Shown: piece after piece, positions 24,463 through 34,886 of the stretch
How positions within the stretch are numbered: position 1 is the stretch's first letter
How the letters are laid out: each line of letters opens with the position of its first letter
From: UBA10649 sp965278965
Lineage (GTDB): Bacteria; Actinomycetota; Actinomycetes; S36-B12
NCBI GenBank assembly: GCA_965278965.1
Contig: OZ257127.1
Location: 1,178,001 to 1,242,000 of the forward strand
Direction of reading: 5' to 3'
Length of the DNA stretch: 64,000 nt
Translations under genes and position numbers: made by a program
Notes under the pieces: model-generated
What the model was told of the DNA's origin: nothing
What the model saw: the letters and a program-made list of their open reading frames with translations, nothing else
Database searches by the model: none

Positions 24463-26408
24463 GGCCGCGCTCCCAGCAGGTCGTGCAGGCGTCCCAACGT
24501 CGCCAGGACGTCGACGCCCATCGACACGAACTCGTCGATCCCCGCGTCGCGGTACTCCTGCTCGCGCTCGCCGGCGCGGCCGGCGAGGAAGACCCAGCGT
24601 GCTCCGGCGGCTTTGAGGGCGTGGGCGAAGTCGGCCGCGTGGTCGGCGTACGCGTCGTCCGTGCCGCAGATGACGGCGACTGGTGCACCGGACGCCGCGA
24701 AGGCGGTCGCCGCTGCTGCCGCGTCGTCGTAGCCGCCCTCCCCGACGGCGCGCACGCCGCCGGCGCCGAAGAGGTTGCCGGCGAACGTCGCGCGCGGGAT
24801 GTACCCGGCGCCCGTCCCGACGTTGGCCAGGAACGCGGTCAGCCCGAGCGGCTCGCCGGCCGCGCGGAGGGCCTCGTACGGCTCGGCCAGCCGGACCGCG
24901 ACAAGCGCCGGGACGACCGTCGGTTCACCGGCCAGGGGCACGGCGGGTCGAGTGTCGGGGGCGGTCGGCGCCGGCGGCTGAGGTCGACGCTCGCCGATCA
25001 GCGGGAACTCGCTGACGCCCGTGATCGGGTGGCGGCGGGTCGCGACCATCGTGGCCCGTCGGGCCGCCACATCGCCGATCTGCGCCGCGAGGCGGCCGGA
25101 CGCCAGCGCGGGCGCCAGACCACCGGCGGCCTCGGTCTCGCCGAACACACGCCAGCCCGCCGCGGCGAGCTCGTCGGTCAGCGCCTCGACGTAGTAGCTG
25201 CCGCCGGCCGGATCGCTCACCCGGCCGACCGCGGACTCGTCCTGCAGCAGGAGCTGGGTGTTGCGCGCGAGTCGATGGCCCTGCTCCCCGCCGGCGCTGC
25301 TCGCCGCGTCGAACGCGTCGACGATCACCGAGTCCGCACCGCCGATGACGGCCCCGAGGGTGGCCGTGGTGCCCCGCAGGAGGTTGACCCACGGGTCGAC
25401 GACGGTCAGCCAGCGTCCGCCCGCGACGGCGTCGATCCGCACCAGGCCTGAGGCCGTGCCGTCGAGCGTGACGCCGCTGGCGGCGAGCACCTGCGCCCAG
25501 CAGTGCCGCAGCGCCCGGATCTTGGCGACCGTCGAGAAGAGGTCGACGTCCGCCGACACCTCGAGCGTGATCTGCCGCGCGGCCCGCTCCACGGGTAGGC
25601 CGGCGTCGACCAGGGCCCGGAGGTACGCCGTGGCGGCGGCGAGCACGAAGCCGATCTCCTGCCCCTCGCTCCCCCCGGCGTCGGCGGCCGGCACGCCGCT
25701 GGCGCGCAGGGTGCGCACACGAGGCAGCGATGCGTCGACCTGAGCGGCGAGCGCCACGGACTGCGTCAGCATCGCGTCCAGGCCCTGGGGCAGCACGCCG
25801 TCCGCCGCGAGGGCGCCGAGGGGATCCAGACCCAGGCAGCCGGCCGCATCGGCGCCCGTGACCCCGGCAGCGGCCCAGATGTCCAGGAGCCAACCCGCCG
25901 CGACGGCCCCGTGGGCACCGGCGCGCAGCGCGATAGGCGCGACGTCCAGCAGCACGCCGTCGAGGACACGGGCGAGATCGCTGCCGTCGCGGCACGGCAC
26001 GCCATCCCCCGTGCCGGCCGCGTCCACCCGGACGTCCAGGCTCGTCGCCCCGCCACGCAGGTCGCCCAGGGCCAGCGCGTTCGCACGGGCAGGGTCCGGA
26101 TTCAGGACACGCGCCCGGATGTCCCAGGCCCCGTCCGGCCGTGGCGGTGCCATCGCGCCGCGGGTCAGCGGCGAGAACGCGCCGAAACCCGACTCGTCGT
26201 GCTCGGTCGCGACGTCGGCAGCCGTGTAGAGCGGCTCGATCCGGATGCCGTCGAGCGTGCGGCCGACGAGGACCCGCTCGAAGTCCCCGCCCCGCAGGGC
26301 CTTGTCGACCGCGGCGAGCCATTCCTCGCGCGTCGCCGGGTCGAACTCGCCCGCGAGCACGAGGTCACCGGCCGTCTCGAGATCGACGGGGACGCGGGCG
26401 TCGGGCAC
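24459..26408 (-). CDS. mutA: Methylmalonyl-CoA mutase, small subunit
   Basis: A 649-residue paralogue of the large subunit without catalytic residues: the C-terminal cobalamin-like domain lacks the D-x-H-x-x-G motif. Typical elements are LARNTQLLLQDESAVGRVSDPAGGSYYVE and TLEVSADVDLFSTVAKIRALR. It forms the alpha-beta heterodimer with MutB. The GTG at 26408 is supported by a TATCGT hexamer 7 bases upstream (leaderless). Another in-frame GTG lies at 26417, so the start could be 3 residues longer. Confidence 0.93.
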   Translation of the reverse strand: MPDARVPVDLETAGDLVLAGEFDPATREEWLAAVDKALRGGDFERVLVGRTLDGIRIEPLYTAADVATEHDESGFGAFSPLTRGAMAPPRPDGAWDIRARVLNPDPARANALALGDLRGGATSLDVRVDAAGTGDGVPCRDGSDLARVLDGVLLDVAPIALRAGAHGAVAAGWLLDIWAAAGVTGADAAGCLGLDPLGALAADGVLPQGLDAMLTQSVALAAQVDASLPRVRTLRASGVPAADAGGSEGQEIGFVLAAATAYLRALVDAGLPVERAARQITLEVSADVDLFSTVAKIRALRHCWAQVLAASGVTLDGTASGLVRIDAVAGGRWLTVVDPWVNLLRGTTATLGAVIGGADSVIVDAFDAASSAGGEQGHRLARNTQLLLQDESAVGRVSDPAGGSYYVEALTDELAAAGWRVFGETEAAGGLAPALASGRLAAQIGDVAARRATMVATRRHPITGVSEFPLIGERRPQPPAPTAPDTRPAVPLAGEPTVVPALVAVRLAEPYEALRAAGEPLGLTAFLANVGTGAGYIPRATFAGNLFGAGGVRAVGEGGYDDAAAAATAFAASGAPVAVICGTDDAYADHAADFAHALKAAGARWVFLAGRAGEREQEYRDAGIDEFVSMGVDVLATLGRLHDLLGARP

Positions 26409-26585
26409 GGACGACACGATAGGGCGATGTCGGCGGCACAGGCGCCCGGAAGGCTGTGAGGCAGGCCATACCGCCAAGCCGACGATCCCATCGCATAAGT
26501 CCTCCGCGCGGCTCGATACTGTGTGGCGGGGCGACCGCCCGTTCGCGGCAGGCCGCGGGCGTCGCACGGAAAGGGACTCGAGGGC
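26409..26585. promoter_or_regulatory. Divergent promoter region of mutA and sdhC
   Basis: A 177-base non-coding region. On the minus strand TATCGT precedes the mutA GTG by 7 bases. On the plus strand GATACT (about 26515-26520) is a plausible -10 box for the sdh operon, giving a leader of about 60 bases that ends with a GAGGGC ribosome site just before the sdhC ATG. I saw no strong palindrome or riboswitch-like structure. Confidence 0.4.
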
Positions 26586-26972
26586 ATGTCGGTCGGCACG
26601 CTGTACCGCGGCGGCGAGGGCATGTGGACCTGGGTGGTCCACCGCATCACCGGCGTCGGCGTCTTCTTCTTCCTCCTGGTGCACGTGCTGGACACCGCCC
26701 TCGTGCGGGTGTCGCCGGACGCCTATGACTCGGTGATCGCGACGTACAAGACGCCGCTGGTCAACGTGATGGAGGTCGGGCTCGTCGGGGCCGTGCTCTA
26801 CCACGCGTTCAACGGCCTTCGGATCATCCTCGTGGACTTCTGGTCCAAGGGCCCGCGCTACCAGCGTCAGATGACGTGGGCGCTCGGCGCCGTCTGGGTC
26901 GTGCTCATGGTCCCGGGCATCTTCTTCATGCTCAAGCACACCGTCGAGACGATCTTCGGGAGCGCGTCATGA
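26586..26972 (+). CDS. sdhC: Succinate dehydrogenase cytochrome b subunit
   Basis: A 128-residue protein with three membrane helices. WVVHRITGVGVFFFLLVHVLDTALV contains the haem-ligand histidine and the S/H-R-x-T-G signature (here HRITG), and LYHAFNGLRIILVDF carries another conserved histidine. It anchors the SDH catalytic subunits and passes electrons to menaquinone. The ATG was chosen downstream of frame-open sequence because of the GAGGG ribosome site and the usual length. It overlaps sdhD by ATGA. Confidence 0.93.
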   Translation: MSVGTLYRGGEGMWTWVVHRITGVGVFFFLLVHVLDTALVRVSPDAYDSVIATYKTPLVNVMEVGLVGAVLYHAFNGLRIILVDFWSKGPRYQRQMTWALGAVWVVLMVPGIFFMLKHTVETIFGSAS

Positions 26973-27388
26973 GCACTGCCGCCCAGACCGGGCCGGGGAT
27001 CCCGGCACCGCGCACCCCGCAGCGCAACGCCCAGCGCAGCAACTTCGAGCTCTACTCGTGGCTGTTCATGCGGGTGTCGGGCGTCGTGCTCGTCTTCCTC
27101 GTGCTCGGTCACCTGCTGATCATGAACATCCTCGACGGCGGCGTGCAGCGCATCAACTTCGCCTTCGTCGCCGGCCGGTGGAGCAGCCCGTTCTGGCAGG
27201 TCTGGGACCTCCTCATGCTGTGGCTCGCGATGCTCCACGGCACCAACGGCGTGCGCACGATCATCAACGACTACGCCGAGCGCGACCAGACCCGCTTCTG
27301 GCTGAAGATGGCTCTGTACATCGCGTCCGGCTTCACGATCATTCTCGGGACGCTGGTGATCTTCACCTTCGACCCGAACATCGGCTGA
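26969..27388 (+). CDS. sdhD: Succinate dehydrogenase hydrophobic membrane anchor subunit
   Basis: A 139-residue protein with three membrane segments: VSGVVLVFLVLGHLLIMNIL, a helix around FWQVWDLLMLWLAMLHGTNGVRTII, and LYIASGFTIILGTLVIFTF. Conserved histidines occur in helix 1 (LGHLLI) and helix 2 (LHGTNG). It makes the quinone-binding anchor with SdhC. ATGA overlap upstream; 23 bases to sdhA. Confidence 0.92.
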   Translation: MSTAAQTGPGIPAPRTPQRNAQRSNFELYSWLFMRVSGVVLVFLVLGHLLIMNILDGGVQRINFAFVAGRWSSPFWQVWDLLMLWLAMLHGTNGVRTIINDYAERDQTRFWLKMALYIASGFTIILGTLVIFTFDPNIG

Positions 27389-27411
27389 CGACTGGCGGGA
27401 GACGCCCGAAC

Positions 27412-29165
<1,754 letters not shown>

Positions 29166-29166
<1 letters not shown>

Positions 29167-29915
29167 TGACTGCCGTCGCCGAGCAGGCCCCCATCGCGGC
29201 TCCGGTCGCCACCGAGGTCACCCTGCGCATCAACCGGTTCATCCCCGAGGTGGACACGGCCCCGCACTGGGAGGAGTACACGGTCGCGCTGTACCCGACC
29301 GACCGGGTCCTCACGGCGCTGGAGAAGATCAAGGCCGAGCTCGACGGGACGCTCACCTTCCGGCGCTCGTGCGGCCACGGCATCTGCGGCTCCGACGCCA
29401 TGCGCATCAACGGGCGGAACCGGCTGGCGTGCAAGACGCTGGTGAAGGACCTGGACACGCGCAAGCCGATCACGGTCGAGGCGATCAAGGGCCTGCCGCT
29501 GCAGAAGGACCTCATCGTCGACATGGAGCCGTTCTTCGCGGCCTACCGCTCGGTGATGCCGTTCCTCATCCCCGCGGGGCACGAGCCGAGCAAGGAGCGC
29601 CTGCAGTCCGCCGAGGACCGGGCCATCTTCGACGACGGCACCAAGTGCATCCTGTGCGCGGCGTGCACGACGTCGTGCCCGGTGTACTGGTCTGATGGCG
29701 CGTACTTCGGGCCTGCGGCGATCGTCGCGGCGAACCGGTTCATCTTCGACAGCCGCGACGCCGCCGCCGAGCAGCGGTTGGAGATCCTCAACGACAAGGA
29801 GGGCGTGTGGCGCTGCCGCACGACCTTCAACTGCACCGACGCCTGCCCGCGCGGTATCGAGGTCACCAAGGCGATCCAGCAGGTCAAGCGCGCGCTGATC
29901 TTCCGTCGCGTCTGA
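29166..29915 (+). CDS. sdhB: Succinate dehydrogenase iron-sulfur subunit
   Basis: A 249-residue protein with three Fe-S clusters: [2Fe-2S] SCGHGICGSDAM plus a later RLAC; [4Fe-4S] CILCAACTTSCPVYW; [3Fe-4S] with CRTTFNCTDACPRG. It wires SdhA to the membrane anchor. Its 3' end overlaps the convergent transporter gene by 32 bases. Confidence 0.97.
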
Positions 29916-31128
29916 CGTCGTCGGAGTCCTCCGCGTCGATCCCGTTTCGCTGACGGCCCATCCACGCGAGCAGGACGAGCGCGAGCACGGGCGCGGCGAG
30001 CAGGAGCACCGGCAGCGCGACGACCGCTCCGACGGACGCGGTCACCAGAGGCGGCACGACCGCGCCACCGGCGAACTGCGCCATCCCCAGCAGCGCTGAC
30101 ACGGTTCCGGCCACGCGCCCGTAGGGCCCGAGGGCGATGGCCTGCGCGTTCGCGATCATTCCGCCGTAGGCGCCCATCATCAAGACGATGACCACGACCG
30201 CCCAGCCGACCGGAGCCACCAGGATCGTCGTGACGGCGAACAGCACGGCCATGACCGTCATCGCGACGAGTCCGCGCGCGAGGACGTGCCGCGGACCGAG
30301 GCGGCTCACCGTGCGCGAGTTGATCGACGCCCCCACCACGAAGGACACCGAGTTGAGCCCGACGATCACGGCGTACTGCTGCGCGGTCAGGCCGTACCAG
30401 TCGACGAAGTAGAACGGGCTGATCGAGGACCAGCTGAAGCTCACGATCCCGAGCAGGGTCGTGATCGCGAGCGCGAGGACCACCCGACGGTCGCGGAGCA
30501 GTGTCCGCGTCGCCGCGCGGGTGCCGGGGTTGGACGCTCGCTGCCCCATCCGGCGGTCGCGAGGCAGCGTCTCCGGGAACCACACGATCGCGACGACCAG
30601 GCTCACCGCGGCGATGACGCCGAGTGCGACGAACATCCCCCGCCAGCTGGTCCATCCGAGGACCACGGCGCCGATCAGCGGCCCGAGGATCGGCGCGATC
30701 CCGATGATCGCGATAAGCCGGGACAGCGCCTGCGCGGTGCGGGCCCCGGACGTCAGGTCGCGGATGGCCGCCCGCCCGATGACCGGTCCGGCGGCGCCGG
30801 CGAACCCCTGGACCAGCCGCAGGCCCACCAGGACCCACAGGTTCGGGGCGAGCGCGCACAGGAACGACGCGACGGTGAACCCCGCCATGCCGGCGATCAT
30901 CAGCCGTCGCCGCCCGTACCGGTCGCTCAGCGGCCCGATGACGAGCTGGCCGACTGCGAGGCCGACGAGCGTGGCCGAGAGCGTGAGCTGCGCCTGGGCG
31001 ACGGTCGTGCCGAGGTCAGCCGCGAGGGCCGGCAGGCCGGGGACGTAGAAGCTCGTCGCAAGGGGCGCCAGCATGACCAGCAGCCCCAGGACGGCGTAGT
31101 GCCATCGTGTGAGGCGGTCGGTCGACAA
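29884..31128 (-). CDS. MFS multidrug exporter, Bcr/CflA-type (DHA1)
   Basis: A 414-residue, 12-helix major facilitator. FYVPGLPALAADLGTT and QLTLSATLVGLAVGQLVIGPLSDRYGRR are the Bcr/CflA N-terminal signature and A-motif, and RLVQGFAGAAGPVIGRAAIRDL is motif C-like. It likely exports drugs or small metabolites with proton antiport. I list a TTG start at 31128; the good ribosome site AGGAGG is 17 bases upstream, followed at normal spacing only by an in-frame ACG, so the true start is uncertain by a few codons. Confidence 0.88.
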   Translation of the reverse strand: MSTDRLTRWHYAVLGLLVMLAPLATSFYVPGLPALAADLGTTVAQAQLTLSATLVGLAVGQLVIGPLSDRYGRRRLMIAGMAGFTVASFLCALAPNLWVLVGLRLVQGFAGAAGPVIGRAAIRDLTSGARTAQALSRLIAIIGIAPILGPLIGAVVLGWTSWRGMFVALGVIAAVSLVVAIVWFPETLPRDRRMGQRASNPGTRAATRTLLRDRRVVLALAITTLLGIVSFSWSSISPFYFVDWYGLTAQQYAVIVGLNSVSFVVGASINSRTVSRLGPRHVLARGLVAMTVMAVLFAVTTILVAPVGWAVVVIVLMMGAYGGMIANAQAIALGPYGRVAGTVSALLGMAQFAGGAVVPPLVTASVGAVVALPVLLLAAPVLALVLLAWMGRQRNGIDAEDSDDVRRDGRSARA

Positions 31129-31158
31129 AGTGGTCGCCGTCTTCTCCTCCTAACTATC

Positions 31159-31219
31159 GTTGAACGGCGGCACGTGGCCGCGCCCCTGGAGGGCGCGATG
31201 CCACGCTCCGCCGTTCAAC
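31159..31219 (-). terminator. Nested inverted repeat between the gabD-like and MFS genes
   Basis: Outer 12-base perfect arms (31159-31170 and 31208-31219) enclose two further complementary blocks, GTGGC/GCCAC and CGCGCCC/GGGCGCG, with a small central loop. The whole 61-base element can fold as one long interrupted hairpin in DNA or RNA. It lies 3 bases after the dehydrogenase stop on the minus strand, so a terminator or processing site for that gene is likely; the MFS ribosome site follows directly. Confidence 0.65.
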
Positions 31220-31222
31220 CTC

Positions 31223-32656
31223 TCAGAGGTCGACGGCGAGGTACTGGGTCTCAAGGAACTCGTGGATGCCGGCGAAGCCGCCTTCGCGGCCCAGACCGGA
31301 CTCCTTCATCCCGCCGAACGGTGCCGCCGGGTCGGACGCGAGGCCGCGATTGACGGCGACCATGCCCGACTCCATCCGCCGGCCGAGCCGGATGCCTGTC
31401 CCCGGGTCCTTGGCGTAGACGTAGGAGATGAGGCCGTACTCGGTGTCGTTGGCCATGCGAACACCCTCGTCCTCGTCCTCGAAGACGACGATGGGCGCGA
31501 CCGGCCCGAAGATCTCGTTCCTCGTCAGCGTCGAGCCGTGCTGGACGTCGCGCAGGACGTACGGAGCGATGAACGCACCGGCGTCGGGCACGGTCGTCGC
31601 CGGGGTGGTGACGATCCCCTCGCCGGCCGCCGCCTCGAGCAGCTCCACGATCTTGTCGCGTTCCTTCACCGAGACCATCGCGCCGAGGTCGTTCGCCTGC
31701 TCGATGCCCGGCCCGACCTTCAGGGCGGCGAACGCGGTCTCCAGCTTCGTCGTGAACTCCTCGGCCACCGACGCGTGCACGTAGAAGCGGTTGGCGGCGG
31801 TGCAGGCGGCGCCGCCGTTGCGCATCTTGGCGACCATCGCGCCGCCGATCGCGGCGTCGATGTCCGCGCCCTCGAACACCACGAACGGGGCGTTGCCGCC
31901 CAGCTCCATCGACGACGGGAGCACCCGCTCTGCCGTCTGCTTCAGCAGCATCTTGCCGACGAACGTCGACCCGGTGAACGACAGCGTCGCGATGCGCGGG
32001 TCGGCGAGGATGGCGCTCGACACCTCGCCCGTCCGGGTCGTCGTGATGATGTTGACGACGCCGGCGGGGACGCCTGCCCGCAGCAGCACGTCGCCGATCC
32101 ACAGAGCGGTCAGCGGGGTCTCGCTCGCCGGCTTGAGCACAGCGGTGCAGCCGGCCGCGAGGGCCGGGGCGATCTTGCGGGTGGCCATCGCCGCCGGGAA
32201 GTTCCAGGGCGTGATCATGTAGGCCACGCCCATCGGCTTGTGGTCCGTGACGATGGTCTTGTCGCGGTTCGGGGCGTACCGGAAGTCGCCCTCGATCCGC
32301 GAGGCCTCCTCGGAGAACCAGCGGAAGAACTCAGCGGCGTACGTCGCCTCCCCCAGCGCGTCGCGCCAGGCCTTGCCGTTCTCCAGGACGATGATCCGGG
32401 CACAGGTCTCAAGCTCGGCGGTCATGATCTCGAACGCCCGGCGAAGGATCTCGGCCCGCTGGCGTGCCGGGGTCACCGACCACGTGGCGAACGCGTCGTA
32501 GGCGGATGCGACGGCGTCCAGGCCCTCGGCGACCGATGCGTCGGCGATCTCGGCGATGACCTGCGAGGTCGCGGGGTCGAGCACGGGCAGCCGGCCCGTG
32601 GTCTCGAGCCAGTCGCCGCCGATCAGCAGGCCGGTGGGGGCGATCGTCGTCGACAT
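31223..32656 (-). CDS. gabD: Succinate-semialdehyde dehydrogenase-like aldehyde dehydrogenase
   Basis: A 477-residue aldehyde dehydrogenase with PWNFPAAMATRKIAPALAAG, nucleotide loop FTGSTFVGK, catalytic glutamate in MELGGNAP, nucleophile cysteine in GGAACTAANRFYV, and RNEIFGPVAPI. The overall pattern fits NAD(P)-dependent succinate-semialdehyde dehydrogenases, giving succinate for the nearby SDH. Substrate is inferred. A GGAGGT ribosome site precedes the ATG. Confidence 0.85.
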   Translation of the reverse strand: MSTTIAPTGLLIGGDWLETTGRLPVLDPATSQVIAEIADASVAEGLDAVASAYDAFATWSVTPARQRAEILRRAFEIMTAELETCARIIVLENGKAWRDALGEATYAAEFFRWFSEEASRIEGDFRYAPNRDKTIVTDHKPMGVAYMITPWNFPAAMATRKIAPALAAGCTAVLKPASETPLTALWIGDVLLRAGVPAGVVNIITTTRTGEVSSAILADPRIATLSFTGSTFVGKMLLKQTAERVLPSSMELGGNAPFVVFEGADIDAAIGGAMVAKMRNGGAACTAANRFYVHASVAEEFTTKLETAFAALKVGPGIEQANDLGAMVSVKERDKIVELLEAAAGEGIVTTPATTVPDAGAFIAPYVLRDVQHGSTLTRNEIFGPVAPIVVFEDEDEGVRMANDTEYGLISYVYAKDPGTGIRLGRRMESGMVAVNRGLASDPAAPFGGMKESGLGREGGFAGIHEFLETQYLAVDL

Positions 32657-32719
32657 GGGACCTCCAGAGCGCGCGTGGTGAGTTCGTCGAGCCTAGCCAC
32701 CGACTTAGCATGGTCGGCG

Positions 32720-33874
32720 ATGAACGGACTCCACACCGGACAGCCCCGCCGCGGGACCATCGCCGTCACGGCGCTCACGGCGGCGCTCGGCATCCTCGTC
32801 GCCCTCGTCGGTGCCGCTCCCGGAGCGCGCGCCGAGACGGTCGGCGGTGAGCAGCTCGCGTCGACCCACCGCACGGTCACTCTCGGAACCGGGGCGCAGC
32901 CGCTCCCGGACGTATGGGCCGAGACCTGGATCCTCGCGGACGCCGAGACGGGCGACGTGCTGGCGCAGAAGGGCTCGCACGTCCGCAGAGCACCGGCGAG
33001 CACGCTCAAGACGCTGACCGCGCTCACGGTCATGCCGCAGACGTCGGTCGACGACCAGTACGTGGCCACGCAGAGGGCGGCGTCGATCTACGGCGCCCGC
33101 GTCGGGCTGCGCCCCGGCAAGACCTACTCGCTCGAGCAGCTCTGGTACGCGGTCTTCCTCCCGAGCGCGAACGACGCGGCGATCGCGGTCGCCGAGGCGA
33201 ACGGCGGCGTCAACCGGACCGTGCGGCAGATGAACTCGGTCGCCGCGGACCTCAACGCCCGCGACACGACCGCTCGCAACACGACCGGTCTCGACGCCGC
33301 CGGGCAGCTGAGCAGCGCGTACGACCTCGCGCTCATCGCCCGCGCGGGGCTGAAGCGTGAGGACTTCGCCCACTTCGCCGGCACGCGCACCGCGCAGTTC
33401 CCCGACGTGAAGGGCAAGCGCAGCCATCCGATCTACACGACGAACCGGCTGCTCCTGCACGGCTGGAAGGGCGTCGTCGGCGTCAAGACCGGCTTCACCA
33501 CCAAGGCCGGCCGGACGTACGTCGGCGCGGCGACCCGCCACGGTCGCACGCTGGTCGTCGCCCTCATGGGCATCCACGAGCCGAGCGAGCGGGCCGCGAA
33601 GAAGCTGCTGCGCTGGGGGTTCCGCAACGCGGACGCGGTCACGCCGGTTGGCCGGCTGGTCGACCCCGGACCGCTCCCCGGTGAGCTGAGCGCGACCGAG
33701 GTGCCCTCGCCGTCGGCGTCGCCCACTCCCGTGGGCAGCAGCGGCACCTCGGCCGCCGGCCCCGCACCCACGACATCCGGCATGCCGCTTGCCCTGCTGC
33801 TCGGCATCGCGGTCGTCGGCGCCGCGCTGGTCATCGTGCTCGTCATCGCGGCGACGCGCCGCCCACGTCGCTAG
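32720..33874 (+). CDS. D-alanyl-D-alanine carboxypeptidase (DacA/DacC-type, S11 family)
   Basis: A 384-residue exported penicillin-binding protein. Signal peptide about 1-39 (ends GARAE); catalytic SxxK in PASTLK (Ser94, Lys97); SxN at Ser149-Asn151 (PSAND); KTG at 256-258 (VKTGFT). A Ser/Pro/Thr linker (about 325-350) leads to a C-terminal membrane helix (LALLLGIAVVGAALVIVLVIAA) and a basic end, so it is anchored facing outward. It trims D-Ala from peptidoglycan stem peptides. Confidence 0.93.
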   Translation: MNGLHTGQPRRGTIAVTALTAALGILVALVGAAPGARAETVGGEQLASTHRTVTLGTGAQPLPDVWAETWILADAETGDVLAQKGSHVRRAPASTLKTLTALTVMPQTSVDDQYVATQRAASIYGARVGLRPGKTYSLEQLWYAVFLPSANDAAIAVAEANGGVNRTVRQMNSVAADLNARDTTARNTTGLDAAGQLSSAYDLALIARAGLKREDFAHFAGTRTAQFPDVKGKRSHPIYTTNRLLLHGWKGVVGVKTGFTTKAGRTYVGAATRHGRTLVVALMGIHEPSERAAKKLLRWGFRNADAVTPVGRLVDPGPLPGELSATEVPSPSASPTPVGSSGTSAAGPAPTTSGMPLALLLGIAVVGAALVIVLVIAATRRPRR

Positions 33875-34263
33875 GAGAACGCGACGAAGTTGCCGTGCGC
33901 GGCCATCTGCCACGCGCCGGTGTGCGGGCTGCGCCGGAAGACGCTCAGGCGCGGTGCCGGTGTCGCGGCCGACTGCTGGCCGCCGACGGCGACGTCGACG
34001 ACCGCCATGTTCCGCACGACGAGGGTGCTCCCGCTCCTCGTCACGACGAAGTGGTCCTGTTTGAACGACGTCACGTCCGGCAGGTCAGCGAGGTACTGCG
34101 ATCGCGTCGCCGATGTGCCGTTGGCTCGGACGATCTGGAACTCCGGCGCGAGGAAGGCACGCAGCCCGTCGAGGTCCTTGTTCTTCAGCATCGTCATGAA
34201 GCGGTCGACCAGGCGGCGACCGAGCGCCGTGTCGCCCTCCCGGCTGGCCGCCGCCGCCGCCAC
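33871..34263 (-). CDS. NTF2-like/SnoaL-fold small protein
   Basis: About 130 residues matching the cone-shaped NTF2-like fold: LVDRFMTMLKNKDLDGLRAFLAPEFQIVRANG, then YLADLPDVTSF and the closing FRRSPHTGAWQMAAHGNF. Many such proteins bind or isomerise small ligands; none can be assigned here. The start is uncertain: I use a GTG at 34263, but the frame is open to a GTG at 34341 and no ribosome site marks either. It overlaps the convergent carboxypeptidase gene by 4 bases. Confidence 0.7.
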   Translation of the reverse strand: MAAAAASREGDTALGRRLVDRFMTMLKNKDLDGLRAFLAPEFQIVRANGTSATRSQYLADLPDVTSFKQDHFVVTRSGSTLVVRNMAVVDVAVGGQQSAATPAPRLSVFRRSPHTGAWQMAAHGNFVAFS

Positions 34264-34348
34264 GGCGGCGCCGGGACCAGCCGTCGCTGGCGGCGCATGA
34301 CGGCAATCGTCGCAGTGACGACGCGCACACCCCGGCCGCACGCGCCGG

Positions 34349-34876
34349 CTAGGTGGCCGTCCCGCTCCCGGTGAGCGCGAACTCGCGCAGCAACGACCAC
34401 CCCTCGCCGCGACGTTCGTGCAACGCCATCGACGCGATCGGGACCTCGGCGTGGAAGCCAGCCAGTGCGCGCATCGCCCGGTCCATCGCGCCGTCGTGCG
34501 CGTCGTGGGCGATCGTCACGTGCGGGTGGTACGGGAACCGCGACTCGACCGCCAGCACACCCGAGCGCACGCGACGCTCGAGGTCGGTGCAGTCCTGCGC
34601 GCCCGCCTCGACGGCGACGAAGACGACCGGGGACACCGGCCGGAAGGAGTCGACCCCGGCGAGCACGAGCCGGAACGGCGTGGTGCCGGCGGCCACGGCG
34701 GCGAGGTGCTCCAGGACCACCGGCAGAACCTCGTCGTCGACGTCGACCGGCGGCAGGACCGTCACGTGTGCGGCCATCTCGTGCGAGTCCGGCGCGAACT
34801 GCGCGCGGACGACGTCGAGCCGCGCGCCCCAGGGGGCGGGGATCGGCAAGGTCACGCCGATCGTGCGGCCGGTCAC
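34349..34876 (-). CDS. 2H phosphoesterase (2'-5' RNA ligase family)
   Basis: A 175-residue protein with the two H-x-T motifs that define the 2H superfamily: AHVTVLPP near residue 38 and HPHVTIAHD near residue 120. These enzymes act on 2',3'-cyclic or 2'-5' nucleotide bonds. It starts 10 bases after the trpS stop with a GTG, so it is in the same operon. Its physiological substrate is unknown. Confidence 0.88.
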   Translation of the reverse strand: MTGRTIGVTLPIPAPWGARLDVVRAQFAPDSHEMAAHVTVLPPVDVDDEVLPVVLEHLAAVAAGTTPFRLVLAGVDSFRPVSPVVFVAVEAGAQDCTDLERRVRSGVLAVESRFPYHPHVTIAHDAHDGAMDRAMRALAGFHAEVPIASMALHERRGEGWSLLREFALTGSGTAT

Positions 34877-34886
34877 GCCCGGTCCG

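Noticed and set aside
34264..34400. N-terminal secretion signal for the NTF2-like protein in the neighbouring frame
   Set aside because: The candidate segment is in another frame, is Arg-rich and has no hydrophobic core, so a frameshifted signal peptide is not supported.
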